The translations under genes were made by a program, and so were the position numbers. This document shows, piece after piece, positions 53,379 through 61,789 of a stretch of 64,000 nucleotides of DNA. Source of the DNA: Bacteroides oleiciplenus YIT 12058 (lineage in GTDB: Bacteria; Bacteroidota; Bacteroidia; Bacteroidales; Bacteroidaceae); NCBI RefSeq assembly GCF_000315485.1, contig NZ_JH992940.1, positions 1,079,786-1,143,785 on the forward strand. The letters are read 5' to 3'. The notes beneath the pieces were generated by a model. The model saw nothing but the letters and a program-made list of their open reading frames with translations, searched no databases and was not told the DNA's origin. Position 1 is the first letter of the stretch. Each line of letters starts with the position of its first letter.

Positions 53379-53450
53379 TAGTGGATACGAGAATCGAACT
53401 CGTATTACATGCGTGAGAGGCATGTGTCCTAACCGTTAGACGAATCCACC
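53379..53450 (-). tRNA. tRNA-Glu (anticodon CTC)
   Basis: On the minus strand: acceptor GGTGGAT with ATCCACT, D arm GTCT...GGAC, anticodon stem CATGC/GCATG with loop CTCTCAC (anticodon CTC), T arm ACGAG-TTCGATT-CTCGT. Middle member of the cluster. Confidence 0.94.
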
Positions 53451-53459
53451 GGCTGTTTG

Positions 53460-53546
53460 CGGAAGCGGGGGGATTCGAACCCCCGGTACAGTTACCCGTA
53501 CGTCAGTTTAGCAAACTGGTGGTTTCAGCCACTCACCCACACTTCC
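53460..53546 (-). tRNA. tRNA-Ser (anticodon GCT)
   Basis: On the minus strand: acceptor GGAAGTG with CGCTTCC, anticodon stem CAGTT/AACTG around TTGCTAA-type loop (anticodon GCT), a long variable arm (GTACGGGTAACTGTAC) as in class II tRNAs, and T arm GGGGG-TTCGAAT-CCCCC. First member of the cluster. Confidence 0.94.
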
Positions 53547-53576
53547 TTAAACCTGCATTGTTTCTCAAATGCGGTG

Positions 53577-53608
53577 CAAATGTATGGGAAACTTTTGGAC
53601 TATGCAAA
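53577..53608 (-). promoter_or_regulatory. Promoter of the Ser-Glu-Lys tRNA cluster
   Basis: On the minus strand TTTG (53605-53608) and TACATTTG (53577-53584) are 20 bp apart, 30 bp before tRNA-Ser. Confidence 0.85.
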
Positions 53609-53760
53609 TCTTTCCATCATATTTTTTTCTGACTTTTTTCACGAAAAGGTGTAACAGGCTAAAAGTCAAAAGATAATAGGAGCAAAAAATATTCAGGTAT
53701 TAGATTTTAGGGCTGAACTTAGGACTGAATCACTATATATTAAGCACTTTGCGCGATAAG

Positions 53761-53903
53761 TAGTTAGTAGTTAGTAGTTAGTAGTTAGTAGTTAGTAGTT
53801 AGTAGTTAGTAGTTAGTAGTTAGTAGAATAGTCCTATTAATAAAGGCTGTTATAATTCGGAGTATCTCCTACTAACTACTAGCTACTTTACTACTACCTA
53901 CTT
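53761..53903. repeat. Hairpin repeat with nine TAGTTAG heptamers
   Basis: The left arm is nine perfect copies of TAGTTAG (53761-53823). The right arm (about 53868-53903) is a shorter, mixed set of complementary CTACTAACTA / CTACTTTACTAC words. The core starts TAGAATAGTCCTATTAATAA and ends AATTCGGAGTATCTCCTAC; it is shared with the element at 61790 and differs from the GCGCAGCC core. The gap 53609-53760 before it is AT-rich and shows nothing else. Confidence 0.85.
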
Positions 53904-53942
53904 TATTTGACCCACATCAATTCCCCCTTCCTCCACTTTCCG

Positions 53943-53950
53943 TACCTTTG
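53943..53950 (+). promoter_or_regulatory. -7 element of the second MATE gene
   Basis: TACCTTTG, 38 bp before the ATG at 53988. It rules out the in-frame start at 53907. Confidence 0.6.
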
Positions 53951-53987
53951 CGCGATTTTTTATCACCGAGGTTCAAACACATACGAA

Positions 53988-55328
53988 ATGATACATCAGG
54001 AAAGCTTAAAAAAGCGGCTTGCAAAGCTCGCTGCTCCCATCTTTATAGAAACCTTGCTCATCATGATGCTGGGCGCGGTAGATACTATTATGCTAAGTCG
54101 ACACTCCGACAGTAGTGTTGCCGCAGTGGGAGTAGTCAACCAGATTATCATGCTCACATTCCTCGTGTTCGAAGTCATTAACCTTGGCACTTCCGTGCTC
54201 TGTTCGCAATACCTCGGTGCACGCTTGCAAAAGAAAGTGGTGCAGGTAGTAGGCGTTTCGCTGGTGGTAAACGTCATAGTCGGCGTTTCCGTCAGTCTTT
54301 TCCTCTTCTCCCTTGCCGGACCTATCCTCCGCCTCATGGGACTGACTCCGGAACTAATGACAGATGGCATGGACTATATGCGTATCGTAGGCGCCTTCGC
54401 TTTTTTCCAAGCCCTCTCCCTCACCCTTTCCGCCTCTCTGCGCAGTGCCAACAAGGCCATTTACCCGATGCTGGTAACCGTTGTCGTCAATATCCTTAAT
54501 ATCATAGGCAACTATTCCCTCATCTTCGGCCGCTTCGGTTTCCCCGAACTGGGCGTGGAAGGAGCTGCCATCTCCACCGCTTTCAGCCGTGGTGTTTCTA
54601 TGATTCTCCTGTTCATCATCCTGTTCCGCAAACATATCCACCGCTTCCCACTTGCTTATTTCCGCCCGTTCCCGTGGATAGAGCTAAAAAACCTGATGAA
54701 GATAGGACTCCCCTCTGCCGGAGAACAACTCTCTTACAGTTCTTCACAAGTAGTGATTACTTTCTTCATCAACATGCTCGGAGTTGAGGCGCTCGCCACC
54801 CGCACCTATTGCGTCAACATCATCATGTTCGCCTACCTGTTCAGCATCTCCATGGCGCAAGGTGGTGCCATCTGCATCGGACACCTCATCGGAGAAAAGA
54901 AACCACATGCCGCCTTCCTGATGGGCAAGTATGTGATGAAGAAATCCGTAATGATTACTGTCATCCTGTCCACCGTTCTCGCCGTCTTCGGAAACACCAT
55001 CTTCCATTGGCTGACTTCTAATGAAGAAATTATCCGGTTGGGCACCACCATCCTCATTATCGATGTCGTTCTCGAAATCGGACGTCCCATCAACATCTTC
55101 GCCACTAATGCCCTGCGTGCCGCCGGAGATGTCACTTATCCCTTCTACGTCGGCCTGATAGTGCAGTGGAGCATTGCCGTTGGTCTGGGATACATCTTTG
55201 GTATTCCGCTGGAATGGGGCATTTGCGGCATGTGGGTTGCCTTCCTGCTGGACGAGAATATCCGGGGGGCTATCTTCGTGCGCCGTTGGTATAGCATGAA
55301 GTGGACGAAGAAGGGGTTTATTAAGTGA
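53988..55328 (+). CDS. MATE-family efflux transporter
   Basis: The 446-residue protein has 12 helices in two halves; LAAPIFIETLLIMMLGAVDTIMLSR and its later counterpart MKIGLPSAGEQLSYSSSQVVIT (both quoted in part) mark the repeats. It is more like the NorM/VmrA type than the MATE protein at 19941, with which it shares little beyond the fold. The start follows the -7 box at 53943-53950. The stop codon is inside the left arm of the hairpin at 55324. Confidence 0.9.
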   Translation: MIHQESLKKRLAKLAAPIFIETLLIMMLGAVDTIMLSRHSDSSVAAVGVVNQIIMLTFLVFEVINLGTSVLCSQYLGARLQKKVVQVVGVSLVVNVIVGVSVSLFLFSLAGPILRLMGLTPELMTDGMDYMRIVGAFAFFQALSLTLSASLRSANKAIYPMLVTVVVNILNIIGNYSLIFGRFGFPELGVEGAAISTAFSRGVSMILLFIILFRKHIHRFPLAYFRPFPWIELKNLMKIGLPSAGEQLSYSSSQVVITFFINMLGVEALATRTYCVNIIMFAYLFSISMAQGGAICIGHLIGEKKPHAAFLMGKYVMKKSVMITVILSTVLAVFGNTIFHWLTSNEEIIRLGTTILIIDVVLEIGRPINIFATNALRAAGDVTYPFYVGLIVQWSIAVGLGYIFGIPLEWGICGMWVAFLLDENIRGAIFVRRWYSMKWTKKGFIK

Positions 55329-55427
55329 TTAGCGATGAGTGATTAGCGATGAGTGATTAGCGTTGAGTGATGAGTGATTAGCAGGCTGCGCAATGCTTAT
55401 CACTTATCACTAACCACTAATCACTAA
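55324..55427. repeat. Intergenic hairpin repeat, GTGATTAGCGATGA-word arms, GCGCA core
   Basis: The left arm (55324-55381) mixes AGTGATTAGCGATG words three times; the right arm CTTATCACTTATCACTAACC... (55395-55427) is the plain TTAGTGA complement, so the arms have diverged. Core CAGGCTGCGCAATG. It lies immediately upstream of the Crp/Fnr promoter. Confidence 0.75.
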
Positions 55428-55433
55428 CTAACT

Positions 55434-55464
55434 TTTGATTTAAATCAAATCTTTTATACCTTTG
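55434..55464 (+). promoter_or_regulatory. Crp/Fnr promoter with FNR-type box over the -33
   Basis: TTTG (55434-55437) and TACCTTTG (55457-55464) are 19 bp apart. The -33 is part of a perfect 16-bp palindrome TTTGATTTAAATCAAA (55434-55449), which contains TTGAT-N4-ATCAA, the textbook FNR/ANR box. Such placement would repress the gene's own promoter. Confidence 0.75.
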
Positions 55465-55500
55465 TGCCCGGAAACGAGTTACAAATACCAGCGAACAATT

Positions 55501-56085
55501 ATGGATATACTATTAAGAGAAACAGTCAATGCCACTGTTAACTCCCGTTATCCGGGCATGGCACCTGAAGGTAGAAAACTGATAGAAGAAATTCTGGTCC
55601 GCAAAGAGCTGGAAAAGGGCGAACTCCTATTCAAAGAAGGACAAGTCTGTCATCATATAGCCTTTGTGGGCAAAGGCCTGATGCGTCAGTTTTATTACAA
55701 AAACGGCAAAGACGTCACCGAACATTTTTCCTACGAAGGTTGTATTATTATCTGCATCGAGAGCACCCTGAAGCAGGAACCTACCCGCCTGATGGCAGAG
55801 GCACTGGAACCTTGCACAGTCTACCTCCTCCCCTACGACAAATTCATGAGATTGACTGAAATCTCCTGGGAAATCAATATGTTCTATCGCAAGATACTGG
55901 AGTATTCGCTCATAGTATCCCAGGTAAAGGCTGACTCCTGGCGGTTTGAAACAGCACGCGAACGCTACAATATGCTGATGCACACCCACCCGGAAGTCAT
56001 CAAGCGGGCACCACTGTCACATATCGCATCGTATTTACTGATGACACCCGAAACCCTCAGCCGCGTACGCGCGGGGATATTGTAG
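55501..56085 (+). CDS. Crp/Fnr-family transcriptional regulator
   Basis: The 194-residue protein has a cyclic-nucleotide-binding-like domain (about 25-125; ELLFKEGQVCHHIAFVGKGLMR in part) and a C-terminal winged HTH whose recognition helix reads TPETLSRVR. Its E-x-x-S-R pattern is that of FNR, which reads TTGAT half-sites, not CRP's R-E-x-x-x-R. There is no N-terminal four-cysteine cluster, so it is not an Fe-S oxygen sensor of the E. coli type. It ends soon after the recognition helix, shorter than CRP. FNR-type boxes lie in its own promoter and just downstream (56111-56124). Confidence 0.88.
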   Translation: MDILLRETVNATVNSRYPGMAPEGRKLIEEILVRKELEKGELLFKEGQVCHHIAFVGKGLMRQFYYKNGKDVTEHFSYEGCIIICIESTLKQEPTRLMAEALEPCTVYLLPYDKFMRLTEISWEINMFYRKILEYSLIVSQVKADSWRFETARERYNMLMHTHPEVIKRAPLSHIASYLLMTPETLSRVRAGIL

Positions 56086-56110
56086 AAAATACGATATGAA
56101 ATTGTAGTTT

Positions 56111-56155
56111 TTGATTTATATCAAATCAACTTCCCTAAGAACTCTCTAACTTTGC
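56111..56155 (+). promoter_or_regulatory. Second FNR-type box and promoter downstream of the Crp/Fnr gene
   Basis: TTGATTTATATCAA (56111-56124) is a full TTGAT-N4-ATCAA box. TAACTTTG (56148-56155) is a -7 match placed so that the box covers the region of the -33 element. Confidence 0.65.
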
Positions 56156-56161
56156 AGCGTC

Positions 56162-56263
56162 AAAAAAGAAATAGATTTGGTTTTTTATAAGGAAAGAGAT
56201 TAGTTTTTAGGGTATAAATTAAAAAAGAGGTAACAACTGAATAAAGGTTGTTGCCTCTTTTTT
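56162..56263 (+). ncRNA. Putative FNR-box-controlled small RNA, about 100 nt
   Basis: Behind the promoter at 56111-56155 there is no reading frame but, about 60 nt later, a very strong terminator: A6GAGGTAACAAC (56221-56237) pairs over 17 bp with GTTGTTGCCTCT6 (56247-56263). The transcript would be about 100 nt with an AT-rich, A/G-rich 5' part (AAAAAAGAAATAGATT, GGAAAGAGATTAG). E. coli FnrS is an sRNA made under FNR control; this has the same layout but no sequence similarity is claimed. Alternative: a leader with attenuator for the YiiX-like gene, although that gene has its own -7 box. Confidence 0.6.
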
Positions 56264-56330
56264 CGTTTACACCACAAAAAAACATTTAAAATACATGTAA
56301 CCGTGCAAATAAAGTTATATATTTGTATTG

Positions 56331-56963
56331 ATGGAGAGGAAGACACAGGTATCCATACTGAAAATAATGTTGATACTCGCACTTACACTGGCCGGATGCC
56401 AGGCAAGTTCTGACAAAGAAACACCATCGGCGCAACTGCCACAAGCATTGCTCCGGGATGGAGACATCGCTTTCAGGAGAGGAACAGGAATTGCCAGCAG
56501 AGTGGTATTGGCGGCCGATCGGGAAGGAAGTTATTCGCATACCGGTATCCTCAAGAAGAAGAAAGGGCAATGGTACGTGATACATGCCGTACCCGGTGAA
56601 CCAGACTTCAAGGATGACCCTGACCGTGTAAAGATGGAACCCATAGAGACATTTTTCAAGAAAAGAAAAGTCGTTAATGGAGCCATCATGCGTGTACAAG
56701 AGGATTCCATAGCTGCATGCCGGGCGGCGATTCATGCTGAACGTCTTTATGATGCACATGTGCTATTCGACCATGATTATGACCTGGCAGATACCACCAA
56801 AATGTATTGCACGGAATTTATCGATTTCGTGTACAAAAAAGAAGGAATAGATTTACCTGAAGGACGTATCAGCCACGTCAATATTCCGGGATTCAGAGGA
56901 GATTATCTCCTACCTAATGATATTGCACAGAGCAAGCGCCTCTGTTTGATATACTATTTTTAA
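56331..56963 (+). CDS. YiiX/YebB-like NlpC/P60-type cysteine hydrolase lipoprotein
   Basis: The 210-residue lipoprotein (lipobox TLAGC) has a permuted NlpC/P60 (papain-like) domain: LLRDGDIAFRRGTG, the His motif SYSHTGILKKKKGQWYVIHA in part and the late Cys motif MYCTEFIDFVYKKEGID. YiiX-like enzymes are thought to be amidases or thioesterases acting at the cell envelope. A -7 box TATATTTG (56318-56325) is so close that transcription may start at or after the ATG at 56331; MLILALTLAGC at 56367 is a fallback start. Confidence 0.82.
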   Translation: MERKTQVSILKIMLILALTLAGCQASSDKETPSAQLPQALLRDGDIAFRRGTGIASRVVLAADREGSYSHTGILKKKKGQWYVIHAVPGEPDFKDDPDRVKMEPIETFFKKRKVVNGAIMRVQEDSIAACRAAIHAERLYDAHVLFDHDYDLADTTKMYCTEFIDFVYKKEGIDLPEGRISHVNIPGFRGDYLLPNDIAQSKRLCLIYYF

Positions 56964-56992
56964 ATACACATTAATCATTTAAAAAAAAGCGT

Positions 56993-57400
56993 ATGAAAAA
57001 AGTATTTTATTTTAGTCTGATGGTAATGACTATATTCGTGATGGCAGCTTGCTCCTCACCAAGTGGTCCGGGAGATGCGATGAAGAAGTACTGCAACGAT
57101 CTTGTCAAAGGCAACTATGAGAAGTTTGTAGACGGTATTGCTTTAGGCGAAAACATAACAGGCGATGAACTGCAAAAGCAAAAGGACGGGCTTGTTGCCA
57201 TGATGAGGGATAAAGTTTCCAAAGAATATGAAAAAATGGGCGGGCTAAAAAGCATAGATATCCTGTCAGAAGAAATTTCGGAGGATGGAAACACAGCAAC
57301 CGTAAAGATAAAACAAACCTACGGAAACGGAGAAACGCAAGAAGGTACACAATCGATGGTGAAAAGAGATGGCAAATGGCTAATGTCAATAGATAAGTAA
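56993..57400 (+). CDS. DUF4878-type small lipoprotein
   Basis: The 135-residue product has a lipobox (VMAACSS, Cys20), then an NTF2/cystatin-like fold: GDAMKKYCNDLVKGNYEKFVDGI, a helix of KVSKEYEKMGGLKSI type, and strands NTATVKIKQTYGNGETQEG and SMVKRDGKWLMSID. These features fit DUF4878. It follows the YiiX-like gene after 29 bp, so the two are probably one operon, ending at the terminator 57424-57475. Confidence 0.8.
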   Translation: MKKVFYFSLMVMTIFVMAACSSPSGPGDAMKKYCNDLVKGNYEKFVDGIALGENITGDELQKQKDGLVAMMRDKVSKEYEKMGGLKSIDILSEEISEDGNTATVKIKQTYGNGETQEGTQSMVKRDGKWLMSIDK

Positions 57401-57423
57401 GCTTTTCATCTCAGTATAAGCAA

Positions 57424-57475
57424 CCGGGCGGTTCGGCCAGGAAATAAGTTTCCAGTCAGGCCGCCCGGCTTTTAT
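57424..57475. terminator. Bidirectional terminator
   Basis: Outer stem CCGGGCGG / CCGCCCGG (57424-57431 and 57461-57468) encloses an inner AGGAAA/TTTCC hairpin and is followed by TTTTATTTC. It sits between the convergent DUF4878 and creatininase-family genes. Confidence 0.8.
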
Positions 57476-57480
57476 TTCAT

Positions 57481-58242
57481 TTAATAGAGTTCGTTCTGTC
57501 CGACTTCTGTGAAAAGTTTGGCAAGCTTCTCTATCACCGGCTTCACATAGCGCTCACCTTTCTCGGCCGAAGCTTTCTTAGGATTCCCTACCCCACTATC
57601 CACAGTAGCTTTATCCCAATGGCGCGGTGCCCATCCCACCTTTTCGTTCAGAGAAGGAATGGCAAAAGGTCTGGAATCTCCGTCTCCCGCTTCATTCAGG
57701 TTTACCAGCTCCGGGTGATAATACATCATCACGGACGTTTCCTGCTCACCGGCATGGTCGTCTATCTCCGCTTCGAAATATCCTTTAGTGGGAACAAGGC
57801 TGAACCAGTCAGAAGCAATAATCATAAAATCGGGATAGGTAAAGGCAAGGTCGCGTATCATGCCTTTAAAGTTATTGCCACCATGTCCGCTAATAATAAT
57901 CAGCTTGCGTATTCCCTGGGCATAGAGGGAGGCAACGATATCCTCCAGAATGGCCTGCTGGGTGGAGTAACGGGTATGTATACAGAAAGGAAGTTCACGT
58001 TGTCCGGGATTGTGTGCACCAAAGCCTACAGGTGGCATCACCATACAACGGACACCGGAACGTTCCAGTGCCACTGTGGCGGCATCCACGGCAATGTCAT
58101 GGGGCAAAATACAATCAGTGAGATACGGAAGATGCAGATTATGGGGCTCCGTTGCCCCCCAAGGCAGTATGACAACATCATACTTCACGTCTTTCACTTT
58201 TCCATAACAGGAAACAGTAAGGTCAATTTCTCTTTTTTCCAT
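57481..58242 (-). CDS. Creatininase-family metal-dependent amidohydrolase
   Basis: The 253-residue protein has creatininase/ArfB-type metal motifs: VVILPWGATEPHNLHLPYLTD in part (Glu, His, Asp), the central ISGHGGNNFKGMIRDL and the late DDHAGEQETSVMMYY (Asp-His, Glu). Members hydrolyse creatinine, mycofactocin or formamide rings; the substrate here is unknown. An AraC gene lies upstream in the same direction behind a hairpin repeat, so it may be the regulator. Confidence 0.87.
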   Translation of the reverse strand: MEKREIDLTVSCYGKVKDVKYDVVILPWGATEPHNLHLPYLTDCILPHDIAVDAATVALERSGVRCMVMPPVGFGAHNPGQRELPFCIHTRYSTQQAILEDIVASLYAQGIRKLIIISGHGGNNFKGMIRDLAFTYPDFMIIASDWFSLVPTKGYFEAEIDDHAGEQETSVMMYYHPELVNLNEAGDGDSRPFAIPSLNEKVGWAPRHWDKATVDSGVGNPKKASAEKGERYVKPVIEKLAKLFTEVGQNELY

Positions 58243-58267
58243 GTTTTATTTATTTTGGGGGATGTAT

Positions 58268-58356
58268 TTAAATATTAACTATTAATTATTAGGTATTAAG
58301 GCTGCGCTATCACACTGCAAAATTAATATTTAATAGTTAATAATTAATAGTTAACG
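58268..58356. repeat. Intergenic hairpin repeat, TTAATTA-word arms, GCGCAGCC core
   Basis: The left arm TTAAATATTAACTATTAATT... (58268-58300) pairs with AATTAATATTTAATAGTTAA... (58321-58354). The core GGCTGCGCTATCACACTGC read on the other strand is GCAGTGTGATAGCGCAGCC, matching the cores at 24219 and 39259 over TGATAGCGCAGCC. Confidence 0.75.
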
Positions 58357-58357
58357 C

Positions 58358-59230
58358 TTATTGCTTGCGGTATTCTTTCGGAGACATTCCGGTGTGGTGC
58401 TTAAAATATTTGCCAAAGAAGGATTGATTGGCAAAGTGAAGTTCATCGGATATTTCCTGAATACTCATCTCAGAAGACTTCAGCAGAGCTTTGGCTTCCA
58501 AAATCACAAGGCTGTCTATCCATTCTCCGGCTGTCTTTCCACTGACTTCTTTTACGGCAGTAGAGAGATGTTTAGCAGTCAGGAACATCTTATCGGCATA
58601 ATAGGCAACGCTGCGTTCCATCTTATACGATTCGGAGATGGCACGGATGAAACGCTCGAAAAGATCTTCTTTCCGGGTTTTGGTCTTCCTCACTGCCGGC
58701 TCATTTCCCTGATAGATGCCATATATTTCATAGAACAGAGAAAGTATCAATCCTTGCGTAATTTCTTTACGGAACGGATTATCTTTCAATTTCACTTTCT
58801 TCTGGAGGAAAGAATAATATTCCTGCACAGCTTCCATTTCTTCCGGCTTGAGGCGAACACAGGGTTGCTCCTTAATCATAAAAAACAAAGGGAACAACTG
58901 TTGCACCGTGGGGAGCACATCATCAATGAACTGCCCGGAAACCACAATGAAAACACCGGTAAAGTCGTCCGAACGTTCCACTTGCTGCAAAATCTGTTCG
59001 GGCAGGGTGACTACAAGCACGCCTTCGGTAAGTTCATGTTCTTTCAGGTTGATGCGTATCCGGCAGTGACCTTTCAGGCAAAGCGTCAAGCAAGATGCAT
59101 TCAGACGCGTAGGGTAACCGAACAAAGGGATGTCCCCTATATTATCGAATATGGCAAAATCATTTCCTATAAAATCCATTGCCGGAAAACGGCGAATAGT
59201 TGCGATGTCTACGTTCTTTATATTTTTCAT
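58358..59230 (-). CDS. AraC-family transcriptional regulator
   Basis: The 290-residue protein has an N-terminal cupin-like sensor region (about 20-150; NASCLTLCLKGHCRIRINL in part) and a C-terminal AraC HTH (about 190-288): DKMFLTAKHLSTAVKEVSGKT and the second helix pair SIQEISDELHFANQSFFGKYF (both in part), ending HHTGMSPKEYRKQ. It precedes the creatininase-family gene in the same direction and is the likely controller of it. Confidence 0.88.
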   Translation of the reverse strand: MKNIKNVDIATIRRFPAMDFIGNDFAIFDNIGDIPLFGYPTRLNASCLTLCLKGHCRIRINLKEHELTEGVLVVTLPEQILQQVERSDDFTGVFIVVSGQFIDDVLPTVQQLFPLFFMIKEQPCVRLKPEEMEAVQEYYSFLQKKVKLKDNPFRKEITQGLILSLFYEIYGIYQGNEPAVRKTKTRKEDLFERFIRAISESYKMERSVAYYADKMFLTAKHLSTAVKEVSGKTAGEWIDSLVILEAKALLKSSEMSIQEISDELHFANQSFFGKYFKHHTGMSPKEYRKQ

Positions 59231-59416
59231 CTCCCTTTCTTATTTCTGCGGCAAACATAAGCAATATTTCCCTGAAAACCGTCCGAATTATCCTAAAAAA
59301 AGAAAAAGGGAACATTTGCCATAAGAAAGGGCTCATGAAAATATGCTCTTGCAATAATTTCATAAGCCCTTGCAATAAAATTACAAGCCCTTGCAATATT
59401 AAATTTAGACCTTAAA

Positions 59417-61738
59417 CTAATTCATTATCTTGAAACCGATAAAGAAGGTACGAGGTTGTGTCGGCCCGTAAAAGTAACCGGAATCGCGGAACTCACCTTT
59501 ATCGAGGTCTTTCTGGAAACTGTTGAAGATGTTCTGCACGCCGGCATTGAGCTGCAACTTGATGTGATCGTGCAAAACAAAGGTATAATTGAGTTTCAGG
59601 TTGAGGTCGAAGAAGTCGGGAGTATTCTCCATACGGTCTTTCGTGATGTTACAGAAAGCTCCCTCCGGCGCATCTACCGGTGCGTAGTGCGGAACAATCA
59701 TCTTGCCGGTATAGATGCCGGACAAAGAGAAGTCGAAGTTCTTCAACGGTGCGGAAGAAAAGGTGAAATAACCGTAGTAATCCGGAGTACGCATCATGCG
59801 CTTGGTGGTCAGTTCTTCATCATCTACTTCTGTCCAGACTTCCGCTTCCGTATAGCGGCTACGTTGTGCAGTGAACCCCAACTGAAACTGTGAATCTTTG
59901 CCATGAGCTATTTTTGCATCCAGATTAACACCGTATACACGTGCACCATTACCATTACGACGCTCTTTAATCTTGTCTCCATTCTCATCTTTTCCGATGT
60001 CTTCCAATACAAATACGTGGCGCAGATCAGTATAGAAACCTTCCAACAAGATATTTGCCTGCCAATGTCCCAGATGCGTACTCCAGTCCACAGAGCCGCT
60101 GTAACTGTTGGAACGCTCCTCGCGCAGGTTGTCAGCCAGTTTAATCTGAACACCTTCGCCACCCACAGCCGTCACGTGCAAATCTTCATCATAAGCTTGC
60201 GGCGCACGGAACCCGGTGGAGTACGTCAGACGTGCCTGAAAATCCTCAGTAGGTTTGTAAAGGAAATTGATACGGGGACTAAAGATTAACTTATCAATCA
60301 GGTTATGCTTGTCCAAACGGGCACCTACCAACATAGTTAACTGACGCATTTTCCATTCATTTTGAACAAAGGCACTGGCTATACGTACATCTTGTTTCAT
60401 ATCGCGATGATAACCGGTCATGACATCATGCAAAGAGTTATTCTGGTATTCCAGACCACCGGTGAAGGTGGCCGGAGCGAAGAGGCAATTATTCATATTG
60501 CCGACATACATGCCACCGGCAACCCAGGTCAGATCATCGGTCTTGCCATAAGCATTCATATCTTGCTGGGCACCATAATAGCTGTTTCTGTCTGTGTGTT
60601 GAATAGAACCATAGAGAGAAATCTTATGCTTATACTCACGCCAGAACAGGTCGTAGCTGGCACCACCACTGTTGATGATGTGCTTGGTCTGCTCTGTAAT
60701 GTCAGATTCATGGGGCTGAAGGTCAAACTTATTACCGCCACGGCGAAACTCATTGGTGGTGTGATACTCCAGATTGATGCGGCTGAAATGCGTAGGACGG
60801 TAGTAAGCACGGAAACCGAAAGTATTCATGTTCAGTTTGCCAAGTTCGGAGAAACCATCATCATCGCGGTCATAAGGATTGCGGTTACGATAGCTTTCAT
60901 ATAAGGCAATGCCGTAGGAGTTATCTTTTGCTACCAGAGAGACGTTACCGCCCATATATTGTTCCCATGACTGACCATCCATACAAGAGAACATGCTCGA
61001 TACCTGAAAGGAGTTGCTGATGGGATCTTTAGTGATAATATTGATAGTGCCGCCCACCGCATTCGCTCCGAACAAGGCAGAACCACCGCCACGCACCACT
61101 TCCACCCGTTCTATCATGTTCACAGGCATTTGTTCCAGACCATACACACCGCTAAGAGCGCTGATGATAGGACGGCTGTTAATCAAAATCTGAGAATACG
61201 GCCCTTCCAGTCCATTGATACGCACCTGCGGGAAGCCACAGTTCTGGCAGTTATTCTCTACGCGCAGACCGGACTGGTAATTCAGTGTTTTCGCAAGGTC
61301 GGTGGAGTTCACCATCTCAAAAAGCTTGGCACTCATCACGTTGACAACTACCGGAGCTTCTTTCCGGCTCACCTCGTTACGGTTGGCAGACACTACCACT
61401 TCATCGGTCATAAAGCTCTCTTCAGCCATCGGGAAGTGTACGACTGCGGTGAAATCCTTGCTGACAGTCACTTCTTTTTCTTGTGTTTTATATCCCACAG
61501 CCGATACGCGAAGTGTATATTTCCCTGCGGGAAGCTTGCGGAATTCAAACTGACCTTCTTCATTAGAGACTGTTCCCTGACCGTTTTCTTTGATTAATAT
61601 AGTTGCATAAGGTATGTTTTCTTCGGTTCCTTTCACAATCACGTGACCGGAAATCATGTTGCCTTCCTTTATAGGATTCACGGCATAGAGACTGATGCAA
61701 GCCACCGCAAGCACCAGCACAAGTATATATTTTTTCAT
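59417..61738 (-). CDS. TonB-dependent receptor with plug CxxC, probable metal or metallophore uptake
   Basis: The 773-residue protein has a signal peptide (to about residue 19), a carboxypeptidase-regulatory-like domain (about 28-105; GHVIVKGTEENIPYATI), a plug (about 115-240) and a barrel ending TFFIGFKIMN. The plug contains NNCQNCGFPQVRINGLEGPY, with a C164-x-x-C167 pair, and RGGGSALFGANAVGGTINI. Size and plug are of the FepA/BtuB/HmuR class, not SusC (about 1000 residues). The gene upstream encodes a His-rich small membrane protein, which supports metal-related transport; the ion or carrier is not determined. Confidence 0.87.
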   Translation of the reverse strand: MKKYILVLVLAVACISLYAVNPIKEGNMISGHVIVKGTEENIPYATILIKENGQGTVSNEEGQFEFRKLPAGKYTLRVSAVGYKTQEKEVTVSKDFTAVVHFPMAEESFMTDEVVVSANRNEVSRKEAPVVVNVMSAKLFEMVNSTDLAKTLNYQSGLRVENNCQNCGFPQVRINGLEGPYSQILINSRPIISALSGVYGLEQMPVNMIERVEVVRGGGSALFGANAVGGTINIITKDPISNSFQVSSMFSCMDGQSWEQYMGGNVSLVAKDNSYGIALYESYRNRNPYDRDDDGFSELGKLNMNTFGFRAYYRPTHFSRINLEYHTTNEFRRGGNKFDLQPHESDITEQTKHIINSGGASYDLFWREYKHKISLYGSIQHTDRNSYYGAQQDMNAYGKTDDLTWVAGGMYVGNMNNCLFAPATFTGGLEYQNNSLHDVMTGYHRDMKQDVRIASAFVQNEWKMRQLTMLVGARLDKHNLIDKLIFSPRINFLYKPTEDFQARLTYSTGFRAPQAYDEDLHVTAVGGEGVQIKLADNLREERSNSYSGSVDWSTHLGHWQANILLEGFYTDLRHVFVLEDIGKDENGDKIKERRNGNGARVYGVNLDAKIAHGKDSQFQLGFTAQRSRYTEAEVWTEVDDEELTTKRMMRTPDYYGYFTFSSAPLKNFDFSLSGIYTGKMIVPHYAPVDAPEGAFCNITKDRMENTPDFFDLNLKLNYTFVLHDHIKLQLNAGVQNIFNSFQKDLDKGEFRDSGYFYGPTQPRTFFIGFKIMN

Positions 61739-61789
61739 TAATTTGCGCTCAAAAATGTATTAATTGAAATAATAAGCGAAGCTTTGCAG

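Noticed and set aside
53761..53823. Possible CRISPR array
   Set aside because: Heptamers are directly tandem with no spacers, and the 3' side is their complement; it is a hairpin arm.
56162..56263. Riboswitch or T-box leader for the YiiX-like gene
   Set aside because: No aptamer-like conserved core is recognisable, only one strong terminator stem; a short RNA is simpler.
58361..59260. 299-residue open frame opposite the AraC gene
   Set aside because: Antisense to a complete AraC protein with intact HTH; no supporting promoter or domain.
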